A stretch of 64,000 nt of DNA from Shewanella waksmanii ATCC BAA-643 (GCF_000518805.1 NZ_JAEH01000014.1:47710-111709), one strand, 5' to 3'; numbered from the stretch's first letter, positions 35,390 through 46,365 are shown. The notes: generated by a model not told the origin, from the letters alone. Numbers and translations: made by a program.

Positions 35390-36130
35390 TTAAAGTGATT
35401 GATTACAGGTGACGAGTTGATACAGCCGCCTTTCTAACCCAAAACCGACCACACCGCTAATAAACAGCATGACGCCAATAATTTGTAGCCATGCGTTAAT
35501 GGGTTGCGGTACTTCCACCTGTTTATCTAAGGTGTAGAGTCTTTTTCCTTGTGGATCATCGGCGACGAATTGTTGGCTTTGGTTCACTGCTGTGAGTATA
35601 AAGTGGACGTCTCGGCGTTGTTCCATTTCTAGCCGCTTTTGACTGCGTAGTTGGCGGTCATTCTCAGTTGTCGTCGCCATTCGGTGTGACCAGGATGAGA
35701 AAATATCGAGTGGCTCTCCAGGTAACACAATCCCTAAGGATTGATACTGAAACTGCTGCTGAGGAAATAGCTGTTTACTGACACCGGTATAGAACACCGT
35801 GACTCCGGCAACGATTAATAGTGCACAGAGGTAAAGGACCCGACGCTGGTAAATGAATTGATTTACTTTGCGATGATTAATGACGGTTTCAATGTCTGAA
35901 ATTTGCATCAGTTGCTGGCGATACTTTTGTGTATCAATAGATTCGATAAACTCTGAAGTTGTCATTGCCAATGCTGTTAATAGTTGGCGAAATACGTCGT
36001 TGGATGGCAGCGACTTATCATTTTCCAGTTTAGAGAGATAAGATTGTTCAATACCAGCGAGCTCAGCTAACTCAGGCTGACTGAGGTTACGCTCTGTTCT
36101 GCACTGTTTAAGTCGTTTTCCTAATGTCAT
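35390..36130 (-). CDS. Membrane-anchored XRE-family regulator
   Basis: A 246-residue protein. Residues 1-60 are a helix-turn-helix of the Cro/XRE type (LSQPELAELAGIEQSYLSKLENDKSLPS). Membrane helices lie at about 95-115 and 215-234, with some 95 residues between them that would be periplasmic. It could sense an envelope signal and act directly on DNA from the membrane. No partner gene is evident; the 215-base gap upstream of its start (36131-36345) holds two hairpins and its own promoter region. Confidence 0.82.
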   Translation of the reverse strand: MTLGKRLKQCRTERNLSQPELAELAGIEQSYLSKLENDKSLPSNDVFRQLLTALAMTTSEFIESIDTQKYRQQLMQISDIETVINHRKVNQFIYQRRVLYLCALLIVAGVTVFYTGVSKQLFPQQQFQYQSLGIVLPGEPLDIFSSWSHRMATTTENDRQLRSQKRLEMEQRRDVHFILTAVNQSQQFVADDPQGKRLYTLDKQVEVPQPINAWLQIIGVMLFISGVVGFGLERRLYQLVTCNQSL

Positions 36131-36265
36131 GCTGCTGTCCTTGTTTAACTGTGAATTAAATTGAGTGATTAAACAGTGACTACTCTTGGTTATTCATCAA
36201 TTAACATGAAGATGAATATTGCAGCATAACAAGGAATATTAACGAAATCAGCGCTAATCAAGTTG

Positions 36266-36290
36266 GCTTGAGTTTTCAGTTAACTCAAGC
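36266..36290. terminator. Hairpin upstream of the membrane-anchored XRE gene
   Basis: Nine-bp arms GCTTGAGTT / AACTCAAGC with a seven-base loop. Together with the next hairpin it probably ends the minus-strand XRE/membrane unit. Confidence 0.4.
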
Positions 36291-36309
36291 TTTGTTCTAG
36301 CAGACTAGG

Positions 36310-36339
36310 TATCGCTTGTACCGTGGAGTGCAAGCGATA
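36310..36339 (-). terminator. Hairpin just after the small XRE gene
   Basis: Nine-bp arms TATCGCTTG / CAAGCGATA with a 12-base loop, starting six bases beyond the stop of the gene at 36346. Confidence 0.5.
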
Positions 36340-36345
36340 TTGATA

Positions 36346-36555
36346 TTAACGGCTGGGTTCTAAAGTCTCTTCTTGAAAGATTGATTCTATTGGGCTGTCA
36401 AATAGCCGCGCCAGTTTAAATGCCAACGGCAAACTCGGGTCATACTTACCCTTTTCAATAGCGTTAACGGTCTGGCGTGATACTTCCAATTTGTCGGCTA
36501 AGTCAGCTTGAGTCCAGCGGCGCTGCGCCCGTAATTCTTTGAGGCGATTATTCAT
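36346..36555 (-). CDS. Small XRE-family repressor (YozG-like)
   Basis: A 69-residue single-domain helix-turn-helix protein: RRWTQADLADKLEVSRQTVNAIEKGKYDPSLPLAFKLARLF, ending IESIFQEE. This is the short YozG-like type that is usually paired with a small membrane protein gene, as here. Its start overlaps the stop of that gene by four bases (ATGA). It is the natural candidate to bind the paired 16-bp operators upstream of the unit. Confidence 0.92.
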   Translation of the reverse strand: MNNRLKELRAQRRWTQADLADKLEVSRQTVNAIEKGKYDPSLPLAFKLARLFDSPIESIFQEETLEPSR

Positions 36556-36977
36556 CGGTAAGCCAATCTTCCTTTAATGATGCCAACCATGTAGGTCACA
36601 GCGATAATGATAATGAGTAGCCACGGCTTAAGTTCAGGCACTAAGGCGGCATTTGCCAGTATTGAGCCGCTAGAGAATACGATAATAGCGACTCCCACCG
36701 CGATTGCTAGCGCATCTAACTGGACTTTTTTCTCTAGCTCATCAAGCTCAGTGATAAAGCGTTTAAAGGCCAACAACATCATAATACTGATGGTAATGTG
36801 TAGCAGCAACACTGCAGTAAAAACAACATCACGTAATGGAAACTCTAATCCAATAATCACGGTACCGAGTAACATGGTACTGGCCCATAACAAGGCCAAC
36901 AGATTGACTCGATTTGCGTTGTGAATGTCGCGCTTGGGTAACCCCTTGGCGCAGATTGCTTCTATTGTGGCTCTCAT
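36552..36977 (-). CDS. Four-helix membrane protein of an XRE-linked pair
   Basis: A 141-residue integral membrane protein with helices at about 25-45, 50-70, 88-108 and 117-137 and a charged loop (KRFITELDELEKKVQLDA) in the middle. I do not recognise a named family. Small membrane proteins coupled to short XRE regulators are common in bacteria, and some influence the regulator's activity. First gene of a two-gene minus-strand unit. Confidence 0.75.
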   Translation of the reverse strand: MRATIEAICAKGLPKRDIHNANRVNLLALLWASTMLLGTVIIGLEFPLRDVVFTAVLLLHITISIMMLLAFKRFITELDELEKKVQLDALAIAVGVAIIVFSSGSILANAALVPELKPWLLIIIIAVTYMVGIIKGRLAYR

Positions 36978-37020
36978 AAGTCTCCTTACTCATTCGTGTA
37001 TCAAATAGTCAAACTCAAAT

Positions 37021-37079
37021 GTAAAGCTTGCTTGACTTTAATTTAGGCTGAGCTGAACAATAAGTCAAGCTTGCTTTAC
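37021..37079 (-). promoter_or_regulatory. Promoter with paired 16-bp XRE-type operators
   Basis: Two near-palindromes, GTAAAGCTTGCTTGAC (37021-37036) and GTCAAGCTTGCTTTAC (37064-37079), are inverted copies of one another. Between and across them is a minus-strand promoter: TTGACT (37063-37068) and TAAATT (37040-37045), 17 bases apart. One operator covers the -35 and the other lies just downstream of the -10, 44 bases before the unit's first start codon. This is the layout of an autoregulated repressor promoter. Confidence 0.72.
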
Positions 37080-37096
37080 TTTTTGTGTTGCGAGCA

Positions 37097-37132
37097 TAAA
37101 AAATCCCGGCGCAGCGAAGCTGAAACCGGGAT
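37097..37132 (-). terminator. Terminator after pckA
   Basis: Stem ATCCCGG / CCGGGAT, extended by GCAGC/GCTGA pairing, then a TTTTTT run on the minus strand. Confidence 0.85.
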
Positions 37133-37170
37133 GTTTATCGGCACTAAAGCCGTGCTTTAAGTGCTAGCGA

Positions 37171-38727
37171 TCAGGCTTTTGGGCCAGCATCTTTAATCGA
37201 GTCAGGCACTTGGTACTTAGCAAAGTTATCGCTAAAGCTTTGGGCCAACTTTTGTGCATACTCGTTGTATAGCGCTTGGTCTTCCCATGTGTTGATAGGG
37301 TTAAGTAGTTGGCTATCAACGCCGCTTACCGCGGTAGGAACATGCAAGTTAAGCTTTTCAAGATGCTCAGTTGCAACCCCTTTGAGTTCACCGCTTACAA
37401 TCGCGTCAACAATGGCTCGAGTTGTCGGGATATCAAAACGTTTACCTACGCCATAAGGACCACCTGTCCACCCGGTATTCACGAGATAGACTTGGCTGTC
37501 AAATGCTTCGATACGCTTCATCAATAGTTCAGCATAAACGCCAGCTGGACGCGGGAAGAATGGCGCACCAAAACAGGTTGAGAACGTAGACTGAATGGCC
37601 GAGGTTGATCCCATTTCAGTTGAGCCAACTTTAGCGGTATAGCCCGACAGGAAGTGATAGGCCGCTTGCTCTTTGGTTAATACTGAAACCGGTGGCAGTA
37701 CCCCTGAAACATCGCAGGTCAAAAAGACCACTGCGTGGGGCTCATTGCCGCGGTTTTCCTCTTTACGCTGTGCAATATGCTCTAAAGGATAAGCCGCACG
37801 ACTGTTTTCAGTTAGCGTTGAATTACTGTAGTCAGGGATGCGTTGCTCATCCATAGTGACATTTTCCAGTACTGTGCCAAAACGAATCGCATCCCAAATA
37901 ACCGGTTCATTCTTTTGACTCAAATCGATGCACTTGGCGTAGCAGCCGCCTTCAATGTTAAATACGCCACCGGGAGCCCAACCGTGTTCATCATCACCAA
38001 TCAAGAAGCGCTTAGGATCGGCTGACAAGGTGGTTTTCCCTGTGCCTGATAGGCCAAAGAATAGTGTGGTATCGCCATCGCTGCCCACGTTGGCAGAACA
38101 GTGCATAGGCAATACGCCTTTGGCTGGCAATAAGAAGTTCTGTACAGAGAACATCGACTTCTTCATTTCGCCAGCGTATTTCAAGCCTGCAAGCAGCACT
38201 TTACGATCGGCAAAATTGATAATCACAGTGGCATCAGAGTGGGTGCCGTCTCGCTCGGGCACACATTCAAAACCAGGTGCATTAACGATTTGCCATACAG
38301 GCTTGTCAGCTGGATTAAACTGCTCAGGAACGATAAATAAGTTGCGAGCAAACAGTTGATGCCAAGCGGTTTCGGTGGTGACTTGTATCGGTTGATAATG
38401 TGCAGGATCGGCGCCTACTTCTAAGTCAGATTGAAAGGTTTCTTTATCTGCTAAGTAGTCCTGAACGCGGTCCCATAGGGCGTTAAAAGCTGTCATTTCG
38501 AACGGCTTATTAACTGCGCCCCAATCAATATCATTTTCACTGCTAGGTTCTTTGACGATAAAGCGATCGTTAGGAGAGCGTCCGGTACGTTCGCCTGTTT
38601 TTGCGACAAGTGCACCATTGGCAGTCAATTGACCTTCTTGGCGTGCAAGGGCAAATTCGACAAGCTGTGCTGTTGAGGGATTTCTGTGAGTTTGGTTAGA
38701 TCCATCCGCCATTTGTAAGGTCTCCAT
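37171..38727 (-). CDS. pckA: ATP-dependent phosphoenolpyruvate carboxykinase
   Basis: A 518-residue enzyme making phosphoenolpyruvate from oxaloacetate and ATP, the first committed step of gluconeogenesis. The kinase-1a loop is [14 protein letters not shown] (about 225-238), kinase-2 is LIGDDEHGW, the metal-binding His is near HCSANV, and [16 protein letters not shown] is typical of the ATP-using group. The product is slightly shorter than the 540-residue E. coli enzyme. Monocistronic, with its own terminator. Neighbours hslO and hslR keep the E. coli order. Confidence 0.97.
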   Translation of the reverse strand: METLQMADGSNQTHRNPSTAQLVEFALARQEGQLTANGALVAKTGERTGRSPNDRFIVKEPSSENDIDWGAVNKPFEMTAFNALWDRVQDYLADKETFQSDLEVGADPAHYQPIQVTTETAWHQLFARNLFIVPEQFNPADKPVWQIVNAPGFECVPERDGTHSDATVIINFADRKVLLAGLKYAGEMKKSMFSVQNFLLPAKGVLPMHCSANVGSDGDTTLFFGLSGTGKTTLSADPKRFLIGDDEHGWAPGGVFNIEGGCYAKCIDLSQKNEPVIWDAIRFGTVLENVTMDEQRIPDYSNSTLTENSRAAYPLEHIAQRKEENRGNEPHAVVFLTCDVSGVLPPVSVLTKEQAAYHFLSGYTAKVGSTEMGSTSAIQSTFSTCFGAPFFPRPAGVYAELLMKRIEAFDSQVYLVNTGWTGGPYGVGKRFDIPTTRAIVDAIVSGELKGVATEHLEKLNLHVPTAVSGVDSQLLNPINTWEDQALYNEYAQKLAQSFSDNFAKYQVPDSIKDAGPKA

Positions 38728-38882
38728 TTTGAGGTCGGGATGATTATGTTTCTGGTCTTACGCCAGTTATTTTTTGCTACTTTATAATTATTTTTAGGCT
38801 GATCACTCTTTGGTAATTTAGCCTTTGGCGTGATTGTAACTTATGCGTTGCGCAATGTGTGAGGAAGATCGCTAAATTGACC

Positions 38883-38913
38883 AAAAAAAAGAGGTAGCAC
38901 ACGGCTACCTCTT
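38883..38913 (-). terminator. Terminator after hslO
   Basis: Perfect 10-bp stem AAGAGGTAGC / GCTACCTCTT with a five-base loop, then TTTTTT on the minus strand. Confidence 0.88.
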
Positions 38914-38935
38914 ATTTTGGCAATCTTGCGGATAA

Positions 38936-39799
38936 TTATTGTTTAGCCGCTGGCGCTTCCGTATTAGCAAAAATGGCTTCAATATCGATAGAGTCGAAGC
39001 TGTAGTTGCTATTGCAATACTCACAACCCATATCCACTTTACCCATTTCAGCGATGATGCTGTCAATTTCCGCCTTTGCTACTGTCTTTATCGCTTGAGC
39101 GCTGCGCTCACGTGAACAGGTACAGCTAAAGCTCACTGTGATCGGGTCAAACAAGCGCACTTGTTCTTGATGATAAAGTCGATGCAATACATCGGTAGCT
39201 GGCAGTTCGAACAACTCTTCGGCTTTAATTGTCGCCGTTAGCTGTTCTAAGTGCTCAAATTCAGCATTGTGGTCATTGTCGGTCGGCAGAACCTGAAGCA
39301 ACATGCCCGCTGCCTGTTGGCCATTGGCAAACAGGTGGATACTGGTAGGCAACTGCTCTGATTGAGCAAAATACTGCTCTAAGCACTGGGCTAGCGTCTC
39401 TTTATCTAAGGCGACAACACCTTGGTAGCGTTCTCCTTTAGTTGGTGTTAAGGTGATTACCATATGAGCTTGAGTGCCCATCAGTTCGGTTAGGCTTGCA
39501 TCATCAGCCACCTCACCTTGCCAACGTGAGACGCCACGCAGTTGTTGTAGGTTATTGCCATTAATAACCGCAAGAGAAACGGGTCCATTACCTTGAACTT
39601 GGACGCTGATATCACCTGAGAACTTCAGTGTGGCGGTCAGCAGCGAGGTTGCGGCCATTAGCTGACCAAGCAGTATTTGAATCGCTACTGGGTATTGGTG
39701 GGCAGCCAAGATCTCTTGGTAGCTGCTTTCCAGCTGCACGATTTCACCGCGCACATCGGCGTTGTCGAACAGGTAACGGTGTAATGTATCTTTACTCAT
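38936..39799 (-). CDS. hslO: Redox-regulated chaperone Hsp33
   Basis: A 287-residue chaperone that is switched on by oxidation. The four zinc-binding cysteines sit at the C-terminus as CxC (SCTCSRER, about 231-233) and CxxC (GCEYCN, about 262-265). The N-terminal substrate-binding core has [15 protein letters not shown] and YQGVVALD. It is 12 bases downstream of hslR, and the pair forms one heat-shock unit on the minus strand. Confidence 0.96.
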   Translation of the reverse strand: MSKDTLHRYLFDNADVRGEIVQLESSYQEILAAHQYPVAIQILLGQLMAATSLLTATLKFSGDISVQVQGNGPVSLAVINGNNLQQLRGVSRWQGEVADDASLTELMGTQAHMVITLTPTKGERYQGVVALDKETLAQCLEQYFAQSEQLPTSIHLFANGQQAAGMLLQVLPTDNDHNAEFEHLEQLTATIKAEELFELPATDVLHRLYHQEQVRLFDPITVSFSCTCSRERSAQAIKTVAKAEIDSIIAEMGKVDMGCEYCNSNYSFDSIDIEAIFANTEAPAAKQ

Positions 39800-39811
39800 T
39801 TCAATCTCACG

Positions 39812-40210
39812 TTAGCTTTCTTTAAAGCGTATTAATTGACGACGTTGTTTCTTGTCGGGCTTAGTATCCGGCGCAGGATTATTAAGCGCGTTTAAACGTC
39901 TAGCTTCGGCATAGGTTTCTCTTTTCGCTATGCTTTGAGGCGTTTCTTCGTATAAGGTTTGCGCGATCTGCGCTTTTTGACGCTGATCGGACAGTTTTTT
40001 TATGACAATCTCTTTTTCGTCATATCCCTGTCTTAATTTTATTACAGCATCTAGCTCTGCTAGTTTACTGGATTTGGTTCGCTGACCATTGTAGTGAACC
40101 TTACCGCCATTTATCATCTCTTTGGCTATGGCACGCGTTTTATAAAATCGTGCAGCCCATAGCCATTTATCGAGACGGACGGTGTGCTGTGGTTCATGGG
40201 AATGACTCAT
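39812..40210 (-). CDS. hslR: Heat-shock ribosome-associated protein Hsp15
   Basis: A 132-residue protein whose first 60 residues are an S4 RNA-binding domain (VRLDKWLWAARFYKTRAIAKEMINGGKVHYNG), followed by a basic tail. In E. coli Hsp15 binds free 50S subunits carrying nascent chains and helps rescue them. It is the first gene of the hslR-hslO unit. The 40211-40402 gap separates it from the divergent gsp operon. Confidence 0.94.
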   Translation of the reverse strand: MSHSHEPQHTVRLDKWLWAARFYKTRAIAKEMINGGKVHYNGQRTKSSKLAELDAVIKLRQGYDEKEIVIKKLSDQRQKAQIAQTLYEETPQSIAKRETYAEARRLNALNNPAPDTKPDKKQRRQLIRFKES

Positions 40211-40465
40211 GACGTCTCCATTTACACTGTAGCGTGGGCAAGCTCACAAGCTGAGGAAGAAGTCGGTATTTTTAGTGGGATTTCACCTATTATAGCGACT
40301 GACTTCACACCCTTTTTAGGCGCGTAAAGTTAGCATATTTACTAGGCGTGCGCCAATTTAGCTACTGTTATGGGCTTGTTGCTATTAGCTGTGTAGGTTA
40401 GCATGAGTCAGAGATTCCTAAATTATCTTAATCAGAACAGAGGCCTGTGTAGAGGGTCCGCATAT

Positions 40466-41383
40466 ATGGATTTATTAGATAAAGTATTAAACAAGGCGGC
40501 AGGGATACCACATAAGCCTTTGAGTATAGCCACATTTTGGCTTGGTTTGGTCATTGCTCTTTACCTGTTAGCGCAAATCACATGGAAGCTCATTCCAGGC
40601 GCTGATTCGCCTCAAAATTGGCGTCCAACTCCGGTTTCATCTTCGGGTTCTGGACCTGCCAATATTGCTGGACTGCAAAAATTGGGCTTGTTTGGTCAAC
40701 ATGATGAAGATTCAAGTAACGCCAAAGTTGAGCATGTTGTCGAAATGATAACCGATGCACCCAAAACTTCACTGTCGATTCAATTGACCGGAGTGGTTGC
40801 GTCCACGTCTGAGCAAAAAGGCTTAGCGGTTATAGCCTCAAGCGGCAGTCAAAACACCTATGGCTTAGGTGACAAAATTAAAGGCACATCAGCGTCACTG
40901 AAAGAGGTGTACGCTGATCGCATCATTATTACCAACAGCGGTCGCTATGAGACGTTAATGCTTGATGGCTTAGAGTATGAAACACAAAGTCAAGCCAATC
41001 AGCAGCTTCAGCAAGCTAAAGTCGACCGTAAAGTGACCCAAGTTGACCAACGTACCAACCGCAAAGTGGCGGCTGAGTTGCAACAGTCACGGGATGAGTT
41101 ATTGGCTGATCCCAGCAAAATTACCGATTATTTAGCCATTTCACCCGTGCGCAGTGGTGGTGAGCTTAGCGGGTATCGATTAAACCCGGGTAAAGATAGA
41201 GACTTATTTAAACAAGCTGGCTTTAAAGCCAACGATTTAGCAAAATCAATGAACGGCTATGATCTCACCGATATGAGCCAAGCATTAGAAGTCATGGCAC
41301 AGCTGCCCGAATTGACGGAAATCTCACTTATGGTCGAGCGAGATAATCAGTTGGTTGAGATCATGTTTAGTTTGCCGCAATAA
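40466..41383 (+). CDS. gspC: Type II secretion system protein GspC
   Basis: A 305-residue inner-membrane protein: short cytoplasmic start, a membrane helix (about 23-42), a linker, the homology region that touches the secretin (TSLSIQLTGVVAS, about 100-170) and a C-terminal PDZ-like domain (ISPVRSGGELSGYRLNPG onward). ATG 40466 was chosen because AGAGGG lies nine bases upstream; the frame is open from ATG 40403 with a weak site, which would add 21 residues. First gene of a 12-gene operon. Confidence 0.93.
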   Translation: MDLLDKVLNKAAGIPHKPLSIATFWLGLVIALYLLAQITWKLIPGADSPQNWRPTPVSSSGSGPANIAGLQKLGLFGQHDEDSSNAKVEHVVEMITDAPKTSLSIQLTGVVASTSEQKGLAVIASSGSQNTYGLGDKIKGTSASLKEVYADRIIITNSGRYETLMLDGLEYETQSQANQQLQQAKVDRKVTQVDQRTNRKVAAELQQSRDELLADPSKITDYLAISPVRSGGELSGYRLNPGKDRDLFKQAGFKANDLAKSMNGYDLTDMSQALEVMAQLPELTEISLMVERDNQLVEIMFSLPQ

Positions 41384-41409
41384 AGAAGGGTTTAGGGGAC
41401 GTAACGACA

Positions 41410-43578
41410 ATGAATAATAACAAGATTCGCCGTAAGCTAATTGCTGGCGTGATAGCGGGTGCTTCGCTGTTTGCGCCCACACTCGCTTGGTCAGAGCAAT
41501 ACGCGGCCAATTTTAAAGGCACCGATATTCAAGAGTTTATCAACATTGTTGGTAAAAACTTAAATCGTACTATCATCGTTGACCCGACGGTGCGCGGTAA
41601 GATTAATGTTCGTAGCTATGATCTGCTTAATGACGAACAATATTACCAATTCTTCCTCAATGTATTGCAAGTCTACGGCTATGCGGTTGTCGAAATGGAC
41701 AACAACATCATTAAAGTCATTAAAGACAAAGACGCGAAAACATCTGCTATTCGTGTTGCAGATGATGATGCACCCGGTCTAGGTGATGAGATGGTGACAC
41801 GTATCGTGGCACTTTATAACACCGAAGCTAAACAGCTGGCGCCATTGCTTAGGCAGCTTAATGACAACGCCGGTGGCGGTAACGTTGTTAACTATGACCC
41901 TTCCAATGTATTAATGATTTCTGGCCGAGCAGCGGTAGTGAACAAGCTCGTTGAGATTGTTCGTCGCGTTGATAAGCAAGGTGATACAGAGGTTCAAGTT
42001 GTCCCGCTTGAACATGCCTCTGCCGGTGAAATAGTGCGTATTGTCGATACCCTATACCGTTCTACTGCTAACCAATCTCAGCTACCTGGGCAAGCACCTA
42101 AAGTCGTTGCCGATGAACGCACCAACGCGGTGATTGTTAGTGGTGATGAAAAAAGCCGTCAGCGTGTTGTTAGCCTAATTCGTAAATTAGATGCAGAGCA
42201 AGCCAATACGGGCAATACTAAAGTTCGTTACCTGCGTTATGCCAAAGCGGAAGATCTGGTTGAAGTGTTAACCGGTTTTGCAGAAAAACTGGTCAATGAT
42301 CAAGATGGCGGTCAACCACAAGCGGGTCGTAGCAAGCGCCGCAACGAAATTAACATTATGGCCCACGCAGATACCAATGCCTTGGTGATCAGTGCTGAGC
42401 CTGATCAGATGCGTACCATCGAGAGCGTGGTCAATCAACTGGATATTCGCCGTGCGCAAGTATTGGTTGAAGCCATTATCGTAGAAGTTGCCGAAGGTGA
42501 TGACGTTGGTTTTGGTGTGCAATGGGCCAGTGCCGCAGGCGGTGGAACACAGTTTAACAACTTAGGTCCAACCATTGGTGAAATTGGTGCGGGTGTTTGG
42601 CAAGCGCAGCCACAAGAAGCCTCGCAAACCTGTACCGGTTCAGGTGATAACAAGACTTGTACCGACAACCCAGAAGTACAAGGTGACATTACTTTACTAG
42701 CGCAAGCGCTGGGCAAGGTAAACGGTATGGCTTGGGGCGTAGCCATGGGCGACTTTGGTGCCTTGATTCAAGCGGTGTCGAGCGATACTAAGTCTAACGT
42801 ATTAGCAACACCATCAATTACCACTCTTGATAACCAAGAAGCCTCGTTCATTGTGGGTGATGAAGTACCGATTCTAACTGGTTCAACATCGAGCTCGAAC
42901 AATAACAACCCATTCCAAACGGTTGAGCGCAAGGAAGTTGGGGTTAAATTAAAAGTTGTGCCACAGATTAACGAAGGTACTTCGGTTAAGCTAACCATTG
43001 AGCAAGAAGTATCAGGCATTAACGGTAAAACCGGGGTCGATGTGACCTTTGCGACGCGCCGACTCACTACCACGGTCATGGCTGACTCGGGTCAAATTGT
43101 TGTATTAGGCGGTTTGATTAATGAAGAAACTCAAGAAAGCGTGCAGAAAGTGCCATTCTTAGGCGATATTCCTATTATCGGTCACCTATTTAAGTCTTCT
43201 TCTAGCGGTAAGAAGAAAAAGAACCTAATGGTGTTTATTAAGCCAACGATTATTCGTGACGGTATCACTATGGAAGGCATTGCCGGCCGTAAGTACAACT
43301 ATTTCCGCGCATTGCAGCTTGAGCAGCAAGAACGTGGTGTGAACTTAATGCCTAATGCTGACGTACCGATTTTAGAAGAATGGGATCAAGAAGCGTATCT
43401 GCCTCCAGAGGTTAATGAAGTCCTGCAGCGTTATAAAGACGGTAAAGACTTAGAAACCAAGATGCGTGAAACAGACCCAGCATTGCGACATATTAGCGAG
43501 TCAAAAGCGGCCGATTCAGCCGCTAAAGAGCAAGCTGAAACAGAAGCAAAAGCGGCAGAAAAGTCTGAAGATGAGTGA
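41410..43578 (+). CDS. gspD: Type II secretion system secretin GspD
   Basis: A 722-residue outer-membrane channel protein. A signal peptide (cleavage near LAWSEQ) is followed by N0-N3 domains ([18 protein letters not shown] through [10 protein letters not shown] and later repeats) and the secretin core with [21 protein letters not shown] and [10 protein letters not shown]. The C-terminal S domain, rich in Ala, Glu and Lys, would be the pilotin-binding end. Its last eight bases overlap gspE. Confidence 0.97.
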   Translation: MNNNKIRRKLIAGVIAGASLFAPTLAWSEQYAANFKGTDIQEFINIVGKNLNRTIIVDPTVRGKINVRSYDLLNDEQYYQFFLNVLQVYGYAVVEMDNNIIKVIKDKDAKTSAIRVADDDAPGLGDEMVTRIVALYNTEAKQLAPLLRQLNDNAGGGNVVNYDPSNVLMISGRAAVVNKLVEIVRRVDKQGDTEVQVVPLEHASAGEIVRIVDTLYRSTANQSQLPGQAPKVVADERTNAVIVSGDEKSRQRVVSLIRKLDAEQANTGNTKVRYLRYAKAEDLVEVLTGFAEKLVNDQDGGQPQAGRSKRRNEINIMAHADTNALVISAEPDQMRTIESVVNQLDIRRAQVLVEAIIVEVAEGDDVGFGVQWASAAGGGTQFNNLGPTIGEIGAGVWQAQPQEASQTCTGSGDNKTCTDNPEVQGDITLLAQALGKVNGMAWGVAMGDFGALIQAVSSDTKSNVLATPSITTLDNQEASFIVGDEVPILTGSTSSSNNNNPFQTVERKEVGVKLKVVPQINEGTSVKLTIEQEVSGINGKTGVDVTFATRRLTTTVMADSGQIVVLGGLINEETQESVQKVPFLGDIPIIGHLFKSSSSGKKKKNLMVFIKPTIIRDGITMEGIAGRKYNYFRALQLEQQERGVNLMPNADVPILEEWDQEAYLPPEVNEVLQRYKDGKDLETKMRETDPALRHISESKAADSAAKEQAETEAKAAEKSEDE

Positions 43579-45142
43579 TAATCAAGCGACTCCGAATGAA
43601 GAGTTAACCCAAGTTTCCTCGGAGCTTGGGTTGGCCAGTGAAACCGAGTCGGATGAGGTGTTTCACTCTAGTAGCCGCGAGCGTTTACCGTTCGCGTTTG
43701 CCCATCGCTACTCGTTAGTGTTAGATAAAGATGAGCAGGATGCGCTAACCTTGTATCACACCCTCACGACACCTTTGGCAGCAATGCTTGAGGTGCGTCG
43801 CTATACTGGGCAAGAGCTCAATATTGCCCAGTTAGATCCCATTATCTTCGAAGCTAAACTGACGCAAGTCTATCAAGCCAACTCTTCAGAAGCGCAGCAG
43901 CTGATGGAAGATATTGGCAATGAAATGGATTTGTTCACCCTAGCCGAAGAGTTGCCACAGACTGAAGATCTGCTTGAAGGCGATGATAATGCACCGATCA
44001 TCAAGCTGATTAACGCATTATTGTCTGAAGCAATTAAAGAAGAAGCCTCAGATATCCATATTGAAACCTACGAGAAACAGCTCGTCGTGCGTTTCCGGGT
44101 TGATGGTGTGCTTAAAGAAGTGCTTAAGCCAAACCGCAAGCTTTCATCGTTATTAGTTTCACGTATCAAGGTCATGGCTCGCTTAGATATCGCGGAGAAG
44201 CGCGTACCACAAGATGGTCGTATCTCTTTGCGTATTGCGGGACGTGCAGTTGATGTGCGTGTATCAACCATGCCATCAAGCCATGGTGAGCGGGTAGTAT
44301 TACGTTTGTTGGATAAAAATGCCGGTAACTTAGATTTACTGCAGCTGGGCATGACCGAAAATATTCGGGTGCAATTTGATGACTTAATCCGCAAGCCCCA
44401 CGGTATTATTTTGGTGACCGGTCCTACTGGTTCAGGTAAAAGTACCACCTTGTACGCTGGTTTGACCGAGATTAACTCGAAAGATACCAATATTCTCACG
44501 GTTGAAGATCCTATTGAGTACGAACTTGAAGGTATTGGCCAAACGCAAGTTAATACTAAGGTTGATATGACCTTTGCGCGGGGCTTACGCGCTATTTTGC
44601 GTCAAGATCCCGATGTGGTGATGATTGGTGAGATTCGTGATTTAGAAACCGCGCAAATTGCGGTACAAGCCTCGTTAACCGGTCACTTGGTGATTTCAAC
44701 TTTGCACACCAATACCGCTTCTGGTGCGATAACCCGTCTACAAGATATGGGCGTAGAGCCCTTCTTGGTATCGTCGAGTTTGCTGGGCGTACTAGCACAG
44801 CGTCTTATTCGGACGCTGTGTAAGGAGTGTAAGTCTGAGCATCAGCCAGATGAGCGTGAGCGTGAATTACTAGGCATCGACGCCAGTGATACTCGCACCA
44901 TCTATCGTGCGGTGGGTTGTAAGTCATGTGGTTTCAATGGCTACCGTGGCCGAACCGGTATTCATGAGTTATTGCTGGTTGATGACCATGTCCGTGAGCT
45001 TATTCACACTGGCCGTGGTGAGTTGGCCATTGAAAAGTATATTCGCACAGAAGTGCCCAGTATTCGTCATGATGGTATGAGTAAAGTGCTAGCCGGTGTG
45101 ACCACGCTTGAAGAAGTACTGCGCGTCACCCGCGAGGAATAA
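43571..45142 (+). CDS. gspE: Type II secretion system ATPase GspE
   Basis: A 523-residue cytoplasmic motor. Walker A is [14 protein letters not shown], the Asp box is near [19 protein letters not shown], Walker B is [12 protein letters not shown], the His box includes [11 protein letters not shown], and two CxxC pairs (CKEC and CKSC) form the zinc-binding tetracysteine. The start at 43571 overlaps the gspD stop; the longer frame from 43466 lies inside gspD and lacks homology. It drives assembly of the GspG pseudopilus. Confidence 0.96.
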   Translation: MSDNQATPNEELTQVSSELGLASETESDEVFHSSSRERLPFAFAHRYSLVLDKDEQDALTLYHTLTTPLAAMLEVRRYTGQELNIAQLDPIIFEAKLTQVYQANSSEAQQLMEDIGNEMDLFTLAEELPQTEDLLEGDDNAPIIKLINALLSEAIKEEASDIHIETYEKQLVVRFRVDGVLKEVLKPNRKLSSLLVSRIKVMARLDIAEKRVPQDGRISLRIAGRAVDVRVSTMPSSHGERVVLRLLDKNAGNLDLLQLGMTENIRVQFDDLIRKPHGIILVTGPTGSGKSTTLYAGLTEINSKDTNILTVEDPIEYELEGIGQTQVNTKVDMTFARGLRAILRQDPDVVMIGEIRDLETAQIAVQASLTGHLVISTLHTNTASGAITRLQDMGVEPFLVSSSLLGVLAQRLIRTLCKECKSEHQPDERERELLGIDASDTRTIYRAVGCKSCGFNGYRGRTGIHELLLVDDHVRELIHTGRGELAIEKYIRTEVPSIRHDGMSKVLAGVTTLEEVLRVTREE

Positions 45143-45144
45143 TC

Positions 45145-46365
45145 ATGCCAGCATTTGAGTATAAAGCGTTAGATACGGCGGGTAAGCAGCAAAAGGGAGT
45201 GGTTGAAGCTGATACGGCTCGCCATGCCCGTAGTCAGCTACGTGAACAACGCCTTATGCCGCTGGATATCACCCCAGTTGTCGAAAAAGAGCGTAAGGCT
45301 AAATCTGGCGGCTTCAATTTTAAGCGCGGCATCTCAGTGGCCGAGTTGGCCCTTATTACTCGCCAAATCGCGACTTTGGTAGCAGCGGGTCTACCCGTTG
45401 AAGAAGCGTTAAAGGCCGTTGGTCAACAATGTGAGAAAGACCGCCTAGCCAGTATGGTGATGGCAGTACGCTCACGGGTTGTTGAAGGTTACAGCTTGGC
45501 CGATTCTATGGCTGAGTTTCCGCATATCTTTGATGATCTCTATCGCGCCATGGTGGCATCTGGCGAGAAATCAGGCCACTTAGAAGTCGTCCTAAATCGT
45601 TTGGCTGATTACACCGAACGCCGTCAACAGCTCAAAAGCAAGATGACCCAAGCCATGATATACCCAGTGGTACTCACTGTGGTCGCCATTACGGTTATTG
45701 CTATTTTGCTCGCCGCGGTTGTACCGCAGGTTGTGGGTCAGTTTGAACACATGGGCCAAGAGTTACCGTGGACAACCCAGTTGCTGATTGTGTCGTCTGA
45801 TTTCATCCGCGATTATGGTTTAGTTATTCTTGGTGTGTTGGTGGCGATATTTTTTGTCATCAAGCAGCTATTGCGTAAGAGTGAATATCGAATGAAGTTC
45901 GATACGTTACTGCTGCACTTGCCGGTGATTGGTCGTGTCAGTAAAGGCTTGAACACCGCTCGGTTTGCTCGCACCTTGAGTATCTTGACTGCTAGTTCTG
46001 TGCCGCTGCTTGATGCCATGCGCATTGCAAGCGAAGTATTGATGAACGTTAAAGTACGCGCCGCCGTTGAAGAAGCGACTGCGCGTGTTCGTGAAGGTAC
46101 CAGTTTGGGCGCGGCCTTAGGTAACACGAAACTTTTCCCGCCTATGATGCTCTATATGATCACATCGGGTGAGAAAAGTGGCCAGCTAGAACATATGTTA
46201 GAGCGCGCTGCCGACAACCAAGATCGTGAGTTTGAGTCAAATGTTAACATCGCCTTGGGTGTGTTTGAGCCGTTACTGGTTGTCAGTATGGCTGCCGTGG
46301 TGCTGTTTATTGTATTGGCTATTTTGCAGCCGATATTAGAGCTTAACAACATGATCAGTGGTTAA
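45145..46365 (+). CDS. gspF: Type II secretion system inner-membrane platform GspF
   Basis: A 406-residue protein with two repeated cytoplasmic four-helix domains (about 70-170 and 270-370) and three membrane helices (about 172-195, 222-242 and 375-400). The segments LALITRQIATLVAAGLPVEEAL and FARTLSILTASSVPLLDAM are the matching starts of the two halves. It sits two bases after gspE. Confidence 0.96.
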   Translation: MPAFEYKALDTAGKQQKGVVEADTARHARSQLREQRLMPLDITPVVEKERKAKSGGFNFKRGISVAELALITRQIATLVAAGLPVEEALKAVGQQCEKDRLASMVMAVRSRVVEGYSLADSMAEFPHIFDDLYRAMVASGEKSGHLEVVLNRLADYTERRQQLKSKMTQAMIYPVVLTVVAITVIAILLAAVVPQVVGQFEHMGQELPWTTQLLIVSSDFIRDYGLVILGVLVAIFFVIKQLLRKSEYRMKFDTLLLHLPVIGRVSKGLNTARFARTLSILTASSVPLLDAMRIASEVLMNVKVRAAVEEATARVREGTSLGAALGNTKLFPPMMLYMITSGEKSGQLEHMLERAADNQDREFESNVNIALGVFEPLLVVSMAAVVLFIVLAILQPILELNNMISG

